Shown here: positions 32,201-41,605 of the stretch, piece after piece | How the letters are laid out: every line of letters starts with the position of its first letter | How positions within the stretch are numbered: the first letter of the stretch is position 1 | Origin: Gracilaria vermiculophylla | Lineage: Eukaryota > Rhodophyta > Florideophyceae > Gracilariales > Gracilariaceae | Direction: 5' to 3' | DNA length: 64,000 nt | NCBI GenBank assembly: GCA_019155205.2 | Contig: JAHNZQ020000004.1 | Span: forward strand, 803,886 to 867,885 | Translations under genes and position numbers: made by a program | The notes under the pieces: model-generated | Database searches by the model: none | What the model was told of the DNA's origin: nothing | The model's input: only the letters and a program-made list of their open reading frames with translations

Positions 32201-35200
32201 GTTTGGTTCTCTCGAGCTGGCTTTTTTCTTGGAAGTGTTGCTGCGACCGTCACACCCGCTGCAAAGGCTGCAGTGGAATTGTTTCAGGCAGAAAGTCGTG
32301 CCCATTGTGGCCTGCATGCAGTTGTTTCAGCTGTGATGCTCCAGAAATGTCGGGAATTTCGAAGAGAACGGCAAGAGACTGAGAGTGAAATGCTCGATGA
32401 ACGCTCTGGTGGTTTGAATCTCTCTCAAGGGCAGAAAGCCAATCCTGTACCAGAAAACCTTCGTCAGACTGTTGTGGACCTCATGCATAGCTTATACTGG
32501 CGAACCAAGGCTGGCTTTGACGAGTCGTCGAATTCTAGTTCGCTTGAAAAGTTGCTTCATGCTGATGTGGTATCAAGCTTGTTTCTAACTGGGTGTGGTA
32601 TTTCCCCTGTAGATGGGTCTTCGATTGACTTGACCAAAGAAATTTCCATTCTTAACCTTCCCAAGAGCAGAAAAGCGATTGAAGCTGGAGCTCTTGTCGA
32701 CGAAACTCGTCGAGTGAGCTCTTCTGAGCTTATCAGTGAGTTACAGTCTTTATGGTCCTCTCTTCCTTCCACGGCTGGTTTAGTGCGTGCAAAGGTGTCG
32801 CTTGCTCTGGCTCATCATAGCAACTTGTACGAACGAGACCATGGTCTTGCAGAACGATTTCTCTTTGATGGGTTGATATCTATTCACAAATTTCCGTACA
32901 ATAAGGGGCTTCCTAACTCATTCTTTTCGAGTTTGCTTAGGGTTTCTCCAGTATCCATTGTCTCCTCGCCTCTAGCTGGAGCTCTTCTACATGAATATGG
33001 CATGCTTACTTTATCTCATTCAAAGCACAGATATGGGATTGCAGCGTTGGAGGCTGCAGTTGAAGCGCAAAGGGTGCGTAATATGGACAAGCAAGTTTAC
33101 AGATCTTCTGTTCTGAAAGTCGTGGACGTTGCTCTGAATAATAGCGATTGGAGAAGGGCATTAATGTTGCTGTTTAACTTGCGCTACATGGTGCACCCAA
33201 AGAATGGATATCGGAATGATTTTCTACATCTCTGTGTTCAGTTGCATTCAATCTGTGTGGACACAGGATGCTTTCAAGCAAGCATTGTTCCTCTTCGAGC
33301 ATTCTCTGCGTTAATTTATGAGGAGCGTTTGCGAGTGCTTCTGCAGCGGTATAAACGAAGGCTAGCGAAGAAGTCAAAGAACAAATTTCGCCGTTATATG
33401 CCTGGAAGTGCCCTGCCTAAACTTCTGCCAGGTGCTGCTGGGTTTCCAAGTCGTAAAAATGCGTTGGCTTCGTTCTTTGAAACCCCGATAAGCACGACGT
33501 TAGATACTACCATCAGGCAATCGACTAATCTCATAGAACCGCGCAACCGTCATCTCTCGACTGTGGCTGTTCCGATTCAGGCGCGAGAGCGAGGCGGATC
33601 CTCACTGATGAAGCTTTTAGCTCTATTACTTCCCCTACATCTTCTCATGTCGAAGAAAAAATCGTCTAGTGAGGAAATGCATGCTCCTGGTCAACAGAAA
33701 AGAGCGAGCGAACCTTTAGCACGAGAACATTCTGGGATGCCAATAACTGGAAGCGCACTGTCTTTCGGTAATGAGACTCAGCATACGATTAGCAGTCAAA
33801 TTCCTGATGGATCAGAACACGAAGAGGAACAAAGAGAGCTCCTTCGCATTGAAGCGGAGCAAGAAGCGGCAGCAGATTCTGATCGATTTCGCGTAGAGTT
33901 CTTGCGTGCCAGGACGGAATACGCAAGGGCTAACTTCAACGCTTCCATAACTCGATGTCGAGGACTTCTTGAGTTATCTCTTCCTCATACATCGCGGTTT
34001 TTGGTGTTAGAAATAATGGCTCGGATTCGATTAAAACGAAGGGAAATAACTAGATGTCTGGAGCTCTTGGATGAAATGGAACGAACTTTTCAACAAGCAA
34101 CGAAGACACGTGGGGTGGGCGTCGATGGCCGACTCCGTAACCTTGTTGATGCTCAAAGACTGTCTATCTTCCGTATGCATGGTAGTGATCGAGAATCTGA
34201 GGAAGATGACGAAAGCAAACGCCAGTGCATGCAGGTCATTGTTCTACGCTTGAAAGTTCTGATTCACGGCGGACGCCTCTCTGAAGCCCTGGAACTGGCT
34301 GATAAAGCTCTTGAAGGCTGCGACGAGCATTCTTTTTGGGATCTGGGAAGATTGCATTACCTTCGAGGAAAAGTGTTGTACGAAATGTCATGCCCTTCAA
34401 CAAGTCCTTATGATCGGAAAGACGACGCCATGAGTATTCCATATGAATCTTCGAGTTTCAATGCTAAGCTTGTAGAACATACTATGACAGCCTTTGAGGC
34501 AGCTAGTAAGTATTACGAGGCGGCTGGTAATGAAATCGGCAGTGCGAAATCCGATATGCTATGGGCTCGTACTTGCATTGATTACGTTTTCCGTAGAGTT
34601 GTTTTGAGCACGGAAGCTGGGGGTGGGATGAATTTGGCTACAGCTTCCAAGCTGCTCGACAGAGAGATCAATTTCACTGATGTTCTTGATATTGTACATA
34701 ACGTAATCATCACTGCAACGACAACAAATGTACCGCTTCTTCTTGTGGATTCCATGGTAGCGCTTGCGGAAGTGAAGTGCATTCAAGGCCAATCATCGAG
34801 TTCCTGGTCCTGTTGGGTTTCAGAAGCATGGAAGTTGTTTTCACGTCTCTTCACTGATGGAGAGGATTTTACAGTTGTTCTGTCATCCATTGCACCGGTC
34901 TCAACCCTCACTCGCCTGAAGAATTTGTGTGGTAGACTTGTTCGTTTGGTCATGTGTGATTCTCGTGTCATCAACTTTACGGAAATGAACACTCATCTGC
35001 GGCTTTTTGAGGCGTATGTGACTTTGCATCTTTCCATCGACAAGAAACTAAATCTAGCGTCTGATTCCCAGAGGGACGTTATGTTTCAAATGGATGAAAC
35101 CCAAGAGGAAAAAAAATCGTCTCCACATGATAGTGAAGATTCGCACGAACAAAATACTAGGAGACGTAGCACTGACTTAAGCCGGATACACAAGGACCAA

Positions 35201-37552
35201 ACTGTCGGTAATGATATGGAACAGGGGAAACAAAACTTAAGTCCGATTAGCGATATCAAGTCAGATCGCTATTCAGAGCTTTCCAGAGACACAGCGGCTT
35301 CAAGGCGCCCAGCCAGCGCATTTCTTCACATGTTGAGTAATGAAGGGGTTGCTTTGGGGCGCCAAGGTCTTTCTCTTTTCATCAATCGCCCACGCCAACA
35401 GGTTATTAGTGCTGTGAAGGGCACAGGTGCAGTACTAATCCCCACCAATTTCTTCAGCACTTCGAGAACTGGACCTGGTTATGAACCTCACGCCCTTGGG
35501 ACAGATGTAGAGATGATTTTCCCGTTTAAAGAAGATTTGGGTCTGGGAGCTATGCATATTTTGAATGAAGGTGCTGACGGCGAAGATGATGTGCGAAGCA
35601 TTGGCCACTTTGGATTGTCGCGGAGCAATGTTCGAGCAGCTACTTCTAGGAATGGCCTGATTGAATCGTTAAATTCAGAAAGCATATCCGGTATAAAACA
35701 AGTAGACTCCTCGAAATCGTCTGAGAAAGCGACCTTGTCCGCATCAAAGTCTTCTGGGGTACGATCCAATGAAAATCTTGGAAAAATATCGAACTCTACA
35801 GCATCTGACAGAGTTGATGGAAAGAACATTCCGGATGGTGCATCTGACGATCCCCAGAAAGGCGCAGATGATGCAATCCACTTGGAGGAGAAAACGAAGG
35901 AAAGCATGAGAGTGCCTAGAAATGATCTAGCTATCCTTGTGAAGGCTATTAGGGAAGAACTTGATGGAGGCGTCAATAAAACAGACGGCCTGACTCCTAT
36001 CTTTGGCGTAAGTATGGCTGAGAAAGTATGGGCTCATCTTCATCGTATAAAGACGGAGTCTAAGCGATACGAGCACGGAGAAATCACAATCGAACAGTTA
36101 CAAAACCGCAATAATGACGCTCTTTTGGGTTGGATTCACTGTAATCCACCCTCAAGAAAGGAATGGACTGTACCAGAATCAATAGGCAGACGCCTTGTAT
36201 ACATTTTGTATGCCCATGGTGTCATTGGGTATTACGCTGTCGACAATGGAGGAAGTATTCATCGCATTGCATTTGGTGGAAAGCAGAGAAGTTCGGACGA
36301 TTCGTTATCAGAGGGATTTTCAGCTAGCACAGCAAAAGGAAAAGTGGATTCATGGATTCGACCTCCTTTCGATGGAGAAATTCGGTATCTTTACGATCTT
36401 GTTAAAGGATTTAAAAGGGACGGGTTATGGCACAAGGACCGAGACTCAGAAATCATAAAGGGGCTCGGAGACAACGTTTTGCGAGCGCCTCGCGAGTTTC
36501 TGAACTCTTCTTCCTTAGTGCAACGATCTAGAAGCAGACCCATTGTACTTGTGGCAGATTTGCCGCTTCAAATTCTACCATGGGAACTTTTCTTCGATCA
36601 CGTCGTCATTCGATCCCACTGTTTGCTTGATATAATTCGTGGTTTTCAGGAAGATGAACCCATTGTGACGTTGTCAAATTATTATGGAAAAGAAGAACGC
36701 GCGATAACAGCAGCTCGAAAGCTCGTTCGATTCATTAGTTTCGGATCTTCTCGAAGAGACTTGCTGGATCTCGAAAACACGGAAGAAGCAAGGAGGCAAC
36801 AGCTTGCTTTCCAAAGTCTCCTTCGTTTGAATCACATGGACCCCACAAATTTAGTCTCATTTCTAGACCTCGGAGGGTTTCTGGATCCAACAGCCGTTGA
36901 CGCTGTCGCGCGACCTACGGGACCATTGTCTTCACCATTATCTCAGTCACGGAAGGGCGTGAAGCTCTTTGGTATTCGCATATCCGCCAATATTGGACGT
37001 CGGAACTATCCGCATGTTGATTTTTTGAAGGTGACTGGGTTAGGCAGTGCAACCACCGGCGATCTGAAAGAAGCGGCCATGGTACTGCTCACTAATGTTA
37101 ATGATAATCTCTCCTCAAAAAGGGATTTGGGGGCCTTTATTCCAGTTTTTATGTTTTCATATGCTGACTTAGTGAATTCAAGTGACTCGGTTTTCGGGTT
37201 GAGGCAAACGGCACCTTATTGTATTCTCATGTTCACGCCAGCGGTTCACATGAAAGTTTTGGCTCGCCATCTTGAAGATGATGAACTTAACGCTGAACTA
37301 TCTCGTGCTTCGAATCGCATTCATAACGTGGTTGCACCTGACGTAATGGCTTCGGCTCGGGCATTGATAGAGTACGTATCTCGGTTTTCGCGAGAGAAAC
37401 GTATTCCCATTGTTGTATTCTTGGGCCAAGCTTTGGTTGATGTGTTTCCCAGAAAACGGTTAAAAGCAGATGAGAACGGTGAACCAGCCAAACCTGCTGA
37501 ACGTATAGCTCAGCTCACAGGAGGAGCACTTGTAGATAACTATCACGCTTAA
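29210..37552 (+). CDS. Giant TPR-type protein with separase/CHAT-like C-terminal domain
   Basis: An uninterrupted 2780-residue ORF. The first 280 residues are Ser/Pro/Arg-rich and disordered. From about residue 440 helical repeats of TPR type begin (FREAIALVHEALHIL, YGIAALEAAVEAQR, GRLSEALELADKALEGC), broken by acidic or Ser-rich linkers such as GDFGDFGDEDVEDWD (near residue 715). The C-terminal 450 residues contain RPIVLVADLPLQILPWELFF, resembling the PWE block that precedes the active site in separases and CHAT peptidases. Beyond it I find neither a His-Gly nor a Cys-Ser-like catalytic motif, although the frame ends naturally soon after VVFLGQALVDVF. This fits a scaffold with a degenerate caspase-like fold. 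A divergent separase or a TPR-CHAT protein are the alternatives. The codon region to about 29900 is GC-rich. Confidence 0.65.
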   Translation: MEGSAASFLCCLPLRARRGARESASPAARTGMGVPAAHAPSNVPSPQSSSSSFNSFRSAVSHQSLSPSSSSSSPRESDVVTQSTVPPSPPRAPSKHSHRSRWFFHKDKLPTPSTPPRVPKRARTKDRLRIRPDETRYHRNASDRSSLASEERRAQLPSVHVQSPPPLAPPPSGLRSAPPSSSSHNPPLSRLHSPYVHSHTRELSDEDDWGIEELADDDAQPVPIPHHVSSRASAAAVPHTPPLSHRDTITLRAFDDTLEQATETAAPVRNVIGVFDPAAETDEWGDDFDLEQSTVPADAEQGFLGKHAFPQWLVQSASQPNLQSVTSTTPLPPLLDGDHPLRIKPVPVTAFATPKLTHASLLMFPGAGYQAAPTHPSCAHVKQLFSNESANIRVHLDALVRDSGGTIALEHRTRATYLLACDDDVAALAPHNMDLASDILRWKLECARLLNDRAQSARLLLALSNIHKHLSNFREAIALVHEALHILTGNLHTNFALALATELEYENCLLHQTVGAMAEAGRAVKHAIAHAVELANRSERQNDLNAPQQRSLWWQLRCKFVQAELAYDLQDHDLAVRLYCEYITESISRMLGITSPPRSPSIGVPFMRFCIFSPPLLVVAMWTTVLSLGEMRSFPAAADMVSLTSLVATAFGYVDAIKAASIVRSRIKDMGTELREQYDMITKNISQGGEIETDKMSVTRTNQIAASSFDYNMGDFGDFGDEDVEDWDAQIEKELNITIQRCNDDNPNGNGHFVSRNDPSPLTREASATPLPGHGATENVPFHGSGGLLTNEGNVGFSQPHVSRWAITGPQHGNLVEAELRNYLGRVAGATSGMSALQMYPKPTQPFNWQLMGPQEHENFLRRFVRSKDPILSKRIEHGLPVTPQWHPSAVCKLNFNIEPIEDIDAFNSGIQFLSPAWGLRLLEAVWKVVRSQVPLRIKQSRARRLILNSFSRVSLVARKTSPRDEADRLGRLQMLGALLDALRLAREVVTESGNEAVWFSRAGFFLGSVAATVTPAAKAAVELFQAESRAHCGLHAVVSAVMLQKCREFRRERQETESEMLDERSGGLNLSQGQKANPVPENLRQTVVDLMHSLYWRTKAGFDESSNSSSLEKLLHADVVSSLFLTGCGISPVDGSSIDLTKEISILNLPKSRKAIEAGALVDETRRVSSSELISELQSLWSSLPSTAGLVRAKVSLALAHHSNLYERDHGLAERFLFDGLISIHKFPYNKGLPNSFFSSLLRVSPVSIVSSPLAGALLHEYGMLTLSHSKHRYGIAALEAAVEAQRVRNMDKQVYRSSVLKVVDVALNNSDWRRALMLLFNLRYMVHPKNGYRNDFLHLCVQLHSICVDTGCFQASIVPLRAFSALIYEERLRVLLQRYKRRLAKKSKNKFRRYMPGSALPKLLPGAAGFPSRKNALASFFETPISTTLDTTIRQSTNLIEPRNRHLSTVAVPIQARERGGSSLMKLLALLLPLHLLMSKKKSSSEEMHAPGQQKRASEPLAREHSGMPITGSALSFGNETQHTISSQIPDGSEHEEEQRELLRIEAEQEAAADSDRFRVEFLRARTEYARANFNASITRCRGLLELSLPHTSRFLVLEIMARIRLKRREITRCLELLDEMERTFQQATKTRGVGVDGRLRNLVDAQRLSIFRMHGSDRESEEDDESKRQCMQVIVLRLKVLIHGGRLSEALELADKALEGCDEHSFWDLGRLHYLRGKVLYEMSCPSTSPYDRKDDAMSIPYESSSFNAKLVEHTMTAFEAASKYYEAAGNEIGSAKSDMLWARTCIDYVFRRVVLSTEAGGGMNLATASKLLDREINFTDVLDIVHNVIITATTTNVPLLLVDSMVALAEVKCIQGQSSSSWSCWVSEAWKLFSRLFTDGEDFTVVLSSIAPVSTLTRLKNLCGRLVRLVMCDSRVINFTEMNTHLRLFEAYVTLHLSIDKKLNLASDSQRDVMFQMDETQEEKKSSPHDSEDSHEQNTRRRSTDLSRIHKDQTVGNDMEQGKQNLSPISDIKSDRYSELSRDTAASRRPASAFLHMLSNEGVALGRQGLSLFINRPRQQVISAVKGTGAVLIPTNFFSTSRTGPGYEPHALGTDVEMIFPFKEDLGLGAMHILNEGADGEDDVRSIGHFGLSRSNVRAATSRNGLIESLNSESISGIKQVDSSKSSEKATLSASKSSGVRSNENLGKISNSTASDRVDGKNIPDGASDDPQKGADDAIHLEEKTKESMRVPRNDLAILVKAIREELDGGVNKTDGLTPIFGVSMAEKVWAHLHRIKTESKRYEHGEITIEQLQNRNNDALLGWIHCNPPSRKEWTVPESIGRRLVYILYAHGVIGYYAVDNGGSIHRIAFGGKQRSSDDSLSEGFSASTAKGKVDSWIRPPFDGEIRYLYDLVKGFKRDGLWHKDRDSEIIKGLGDNVLRAPREFLNSSSLVQRSRSRPIVLVADLPLQILPWELFFDHVVIRSHCLLDIIRGFQEDEPIVTLSNYYGKEERAITAARKLVRFISFGSSRRDLLDLENTEEARRQQLAFQSLLRLNHMDPTNLVSFLDLGGFLDPTAVDAVARPTGPLSSPLSQSRKGVKLFGIRISANIGRRNYPHVDFLKVTGLGSATTGDLKEAAMVLLTNVNDNLSSKRDLGAFIPVFMFSYADLVNSSDSVFGLRQTAPYCILMFTPAVHMKVLARHLEDDELNAELSRASNRIHNVVAPDVMASARALIEYVSRFSREKRIPIVVFLGQALVDVFPRKRLKADENGEPAKPAERIAQLTGGALVDNYHA

Positions 37553-37668
37553 TTTTTTTGAAAGCTGGGCACACTAGAGTCAATTCCTCAAGTCTTTGTG
37601 TGCTGAAGCATCGAGTCTTTTGTGTATATATAAACGAATTTCTTGCTAGAGACATACAATTTCTCGTC

Positions 37669-37686
37669 CAAGCGCTGGAGCGCTTG
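37669..37686. repeat. Perfect hairpin downstream of the giant ORF
   Basis: CAAGCGCT and AGCGCTTG around a GG loop, about 115 bases after the stop codon at 37552 and in the short gap between convergent genes. It may act in 3'-end formation, or be chance. Confidence 0.5.
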
Positions 37687-37763
37687 CTTGCTTTTCCCAA
37701 ATTGGAACATCAGTGTAGCCGGTGTTCATTGGGGTCACTGAACGCGTAAAACATGTTACACCA

Positions 37764-38288
37764 TTATGAGTGTCGCTCTTGACCAGTATTCTCATCAGCT
37801 TTGGAATTATCTGAATTTGTGCCCATCTCGCCTGTATCTGTCTTGTCAGTTTCATTGACTACAGTTTCAGCTTGAGTCGCTCGGCAAGTTTCAAACTTAT
37901 CCATCACATCGCGAAGTTCATCATCAAAGAACTCGAGCTGCTGCAATAGGGCTGCAGTAGCTTTTTCCTTCTTTCGCATAGTCCTCGCAATCGCACCGAA
38001 TGCCATTTTCTGAACATTGTTTTCTTCCGTTACTGTGTTTTGAATCTTGTACTGTTGTTCAATCTCTACGTGCTGACGAAACATGTCAAATTGTTTTTGA
38101 CGCAGTCTAGATATATCTTCCATGACCTGGGGACTGATTCCATTGAATGGTTGGTTCTCGGCACTTGTCAGTTCGTTTTCGGCGCGATCAAGTTCTTCTA
38201 TGATTGAGTCACCATATTGCTGCAGTTCGGCAACAGGGGCCAGTGCTTCGTTTCCGAGAGCTTCTTGAGGAGGGGATTCGATGTTCAT
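37764..38288 (-). CDS. Coiled-coil protein of unknown function
   Basis: The 174-residue acidic protein has a long helical centre. Residues about 24-50 (LQQYGDSIIEELDRAENEL) and 58-125 (VMEDISRLRQKQFDMFRQH, then KEKATAALLQQLEFFDDEL) show heptad spacing, with an NPF-like QPFNG break between them. The last 45 residues are Thr/Asp/Asn/Lys-rich and likely disordered. No signal peptide or membrane segment is present. The gene converges with the giant ORF, with about 210 bases between their stops. I do not recognise a family. Size and layout resemble small subunits of tethering or cytoskeletal complexes, but that is only an impression. Confidence 0.6.
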   Translation of the reverse strand: MNIESPPQEALGNEALAPVAELQQYGDSIIEELDRAENELTSAENQPFNGISPQVMEDISRLRQKQFDMFRQHVEIEQQYKIQNTVTEENNVQKMAFGAIARTMRKKEKATAALLQQLEFFDDELRDVMDKFETCRATQAETVVNETDKTDTGEMGTNSDNSKADENTGQERHS

Positions 38289-39454
38289 GACAAGATTGCT
38301 CAGGAGAGGTGAAACGCAACGTGGTCAAACCGGAAAGGATATATGGTCCAAAAGCAGAACCTCCACCACTTTCTTCGTCCGCTGAACGGGAATAAAGCAA
38401 AATAACATTCGCAAGGTATAGCTTCGTTGATAAAGTATGAACGAAAGTGGCCCTGTTTTCTCCAATTTTTAAAGTCAGCTAAACCCTTGATCCAGAGGCA
38501 TATTCGACCAGATTCTTTCAAATGTTTTAAAAACATATTTCCCTCTCCATCATAACCAAAACAATCCCGCATAGGTGACTCGCGCTATTGTTGACCACGT
38601 TACTTTAGATCTGACCGAGATCTTCGCCTATGTCTAATTAACCTTGTTGAATGCTGAACTCATTAACAAGGCCCTTTGCAAAGTTTGCTTCGTTTGAGCT
38701 GTCCTCGGTCCGACTAGCTGTTTCTAGCATACGTCTATTTACAACGAAGAAACCAATAATGTCCGAAGTAAAACCCAATCTCGCCCCTGGCGTCGAAGGC
38801 AACCAGCCCCGTCTTGCAATGGATGCCAATCGCGGAAAAAAATAAGTCACGAGCGACAATGAAAATAATTCAGATGTACATGGCAGGACCCATACATTCG
38901 AGATCGAAATAAGATAGGTCAGGATGTTTGTGGTTTGATAAGTTCGACTTTATTTGGATGCTTCTGGTGAGTTACCATATGCAACCTCCGCGCTCCGGAT
39001 CGCGAAATGCGAGGTTATCAAGCGAGATGGCCGAGTGATGACAAATGCCCAAAATACACGCTTGGGTCAGAGCTTTGTAACTGGTGAGCACAAGCCTCTT
39101 GATTGGCTTCAATTTCTCAACGTGATGCACGACGGTACCTTTGGTACCCTTCGTAAATCGTTTATTTTCTGAACTTTCCAAAATACTGGAACGAACAAAT
39201 AGGAATGAATTTATGCGTCATGTGATGGCTGTCTGCTCTCACCCGAATTTCGCTGGAAGCGAGTCTACGAAAGTATTCCTGTGTACCAAGCGTAACGTAG
39301 CTCATAGAATGGAGGCGAGACCGCAATAGCGTGATAGAGAGAAATCTCCTCACGTAATAAGCAATCATCCCATATCCACCTCTTTGAGAAGAAACATTTG
39401 TCTCGGTTGGATGGGAGATGAGTATGCACCATCTGCCAAACCACTCGCATCACT
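38289..39454. other. Spacer between divergent genes
   Basis: About 1.17 kb upstream of both the coiled-coil gene (-) and the zinc-finger gene (+). Apart from one possible small gene (38651-38845), only overlapping frames without motifs are present. Confidence 0.4.
38651..38845 (+). CDS. Possible small protein with organelle-type N-terminus
   Basis: A 64-residue frame: MLNSLTRPFAKFASFELSS, then SVRLAVSSIRLFTTKKP, then a polar end (NLAPGVEGNQPRLAMDANRGKK). The first half is rich in Arg, Ser and hydrophobics and lacks acidic residues apart from one Glu, like a mitochondrial or plastid presequence with a cleavage site near RLFTTKK. The mature part would be fewer than 35 residues. No family is recognised, and the opposite strand is open over the same stretch, so it may be a chance frame. 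Confidence 0.3.
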   Translation: MLNSLTRPFAKFASFELSSVRLAVSSIRLFTTKKPIMSEVKPNLAPGVEGNQPRLAMDANRGKK

Positions 39455-39657
39455 TTGTCAGCATTTAGGACAGCAATTTGGCCCGCAGATACATATGAGC
39501 ACTCCACAAACTTTCATTCCTTTTTTCCTGGCATAAATCCAGTCCCGCTCCACCCAGCTGCAACCATCTGTTCCGGCTTCAATCCGTTCCTGCACGGCAT
39601 TGGAGTTGCTACCCTTGTCGGTTCGATATTCATCAGCCCAAATCACGTTCGAAATAT

Positions 39658-41605
39658 GTCTGCAACACCGACAACACATGAGAAATCCGGCGTTAATGAG
39701 TTCGGTCTCTTAGCCGTTCCGGAAGATTGTGAGATGCCCGAAATCAATTGGGAGGATTACGACGAATATCACCAGTCCCATTCGCCGCGGAAATCATCCA
39801 ACGAGCAAGGATCGTCGCTACCGCCTACATCAGAAAGTTTAATGCATGTTTCTGACCAGCGTCATAGTAGCACAGACAACCATCAACGCCAAATCGCTGA
39901 AGGTCATCAAAGTGGAAGCTATCCGAACAACGCAACGGGTTTTGTAAGGTCCCATGAAACCATTGACGAACCCCCACTCAATCGTACGAAAAAGTATAAC
40001 AATACTCACACAAAAAACGTAAAGGGTTCGGCTAACAAAAACTTACGAAAACCCCATGTGCACTATCGTGCTACTGTGGGTAAATCCAAAAACTCAAATC
40101 AGAACCTAAACAAGCCCAAAAAACCAGGTCGCTTCTGGTGCGATCTATGCAAGGTCCCGACAACCTCTCAAATTACAATGGATGCACATTTGAAGGGTAA
40201 CAAACATCGGAGCAATCTCAACCGAAAACGATTCGGGGCAAACAACCAAGAACAGGAGGCTTTTTCTAAGAAAAGTGTTCTGCAGACCTCCACTGAACTG
40301 CGAAATACACATCAGAAGAAAGACCCCGTTTACGTGAATGAGTCGAAACATAAACGTTTTGCATCGGGTCCCTCGACGAATGGTTTACAAAAATGGGACA
40401 AGCGAACGTCCAAATATCAGTGCGGCGGAAATAGTTCACAAGATTTGTCGGCAGCACATCCATCGGCACCTCGACATGCTACACAGCTTGGCGAAAGTGC
40501 CCGGAATGGGCATCGATCAGTGCATGTCCGCCTTGGAGTTCGCGATGATGCTGGTTCCAACGCACCGAAAAGCGACTCGTCCCCAATCAGATCTTCGCTA
40601 TGTGAACTGCAAAGAAATGATACAGGTGGGCGAGCCACACAACTTGACAAAGCTCCTATAGCACGTGAAAGCTCTTTCGGGGCGGCATCCAAACCGAGGA
40701 GATCATTTGGCGCAATTTATAGTACCACAAAGAACGGGCCGCATCGCCGCAGTGGGGAAGCAACACCCTATAGAGCACAAAATGTCGAGAATATTGCAAG
40801 GTCTCAACACATGCAAAGTACCCATTCCGAATTTGACGAGAGGAACCCCTTCGGAATCACTGGACAAAGATTGCAAGCTGAGCGAGCAAAGGACACCGTT
40901 CAAACCTTAAAGCCAATTCCGTGGGACCCTTTTGTGCGTGAGTATGACGCATCAAAAATCGGTTTTCGAAAGCAACACATCCCACGGGGTATGCTGGATA
41001 CGCCCATGTCGATATCCGAATGGCGAGAAATGAGACGTGCAGTTATACAAAAAGGAGACGATGTAGATAAATTAGCTTTCAAAATCATGGTGGAAATGCT
41101 GCTTTCTCCCACTTTGGGCATTCGGGAAGATGCGTTGGATGGGTTGAATTCAGCAATAGAGAAGATGAAGAACGTTCACTTCTACAGTAAGGAGACCGGT
41201 GCGTATATGCATTCTGATTGTGTGCCAGAAAAATTGTGGAAACGAGAAAGTCGATTTGTTGAGGGCGATCAAGAATGGCAAAAGGACCAAGACAGTAATG
41301 ATCTGGCTTTGCATCTTCTCTGTGAAAACTTGCATTACATTTTTGAACAGGCAGAGGACTTTGATTGCCTTCCCCGTGAGGCGGATCCCAAGGAATTGCC
41401 GTTTCGTGGAGGTGTTCTAGGTTTTAGAAAGGGGAAGAAGCTGTCAGCTCGTTCAGAAGGAGGACGTAGGCGAGGCAAAGATGAAACTGTTGAAAATGAT
41501 GAGTTGTTTCGACAGATTCATCACTTTAAAATTAATCAAGGGGGGCATCAAATCAAAAAACAGTTGTCGCCTAGAGGAAATATACCTGGTGAAGTATCTT
41601 CTTAG
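39658..41605 (+). CDS. Matrin/U1-type C2H2 zinc-finger protein
   Basis: The frame is open from 39455. I favour the ATG at 39658 (MSATPTTHEKSG), because a sensible acidic segment (PEDCEMPEINWEDYDEYHQ) follows it; this gives about 648 residues. One zinc finger of matrin/JAZ spacing, CX2CX12HX5H, lies at about 40138-40205 (FWCDLCKVPTTSQITMDAH then LKGNKHRS). This type binds double-stranded or structured RNA in splicing and RNA-processing proteins. The middle is long, basic and Ser/Asn/His-rich with no fold. The last 230 residues (from PIPWDPFVREYD to RGGVLGFRKG) look globular and helical and are probably a conserved domain that I cannot name. The ending is basic (ARSEGGRRRGKDE). RNA binding is inferred only from the finger. 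Confidence 0.7.

Noticed and set aside
27464..37552. A biosynthetic gene cluster combining the monooxygenase and neighbours
   Set aside because: The adjacent genes (giant TPR protein, lumen protein) have no biosynthetic role, and the 193-base spacing alone does not support a cluster.
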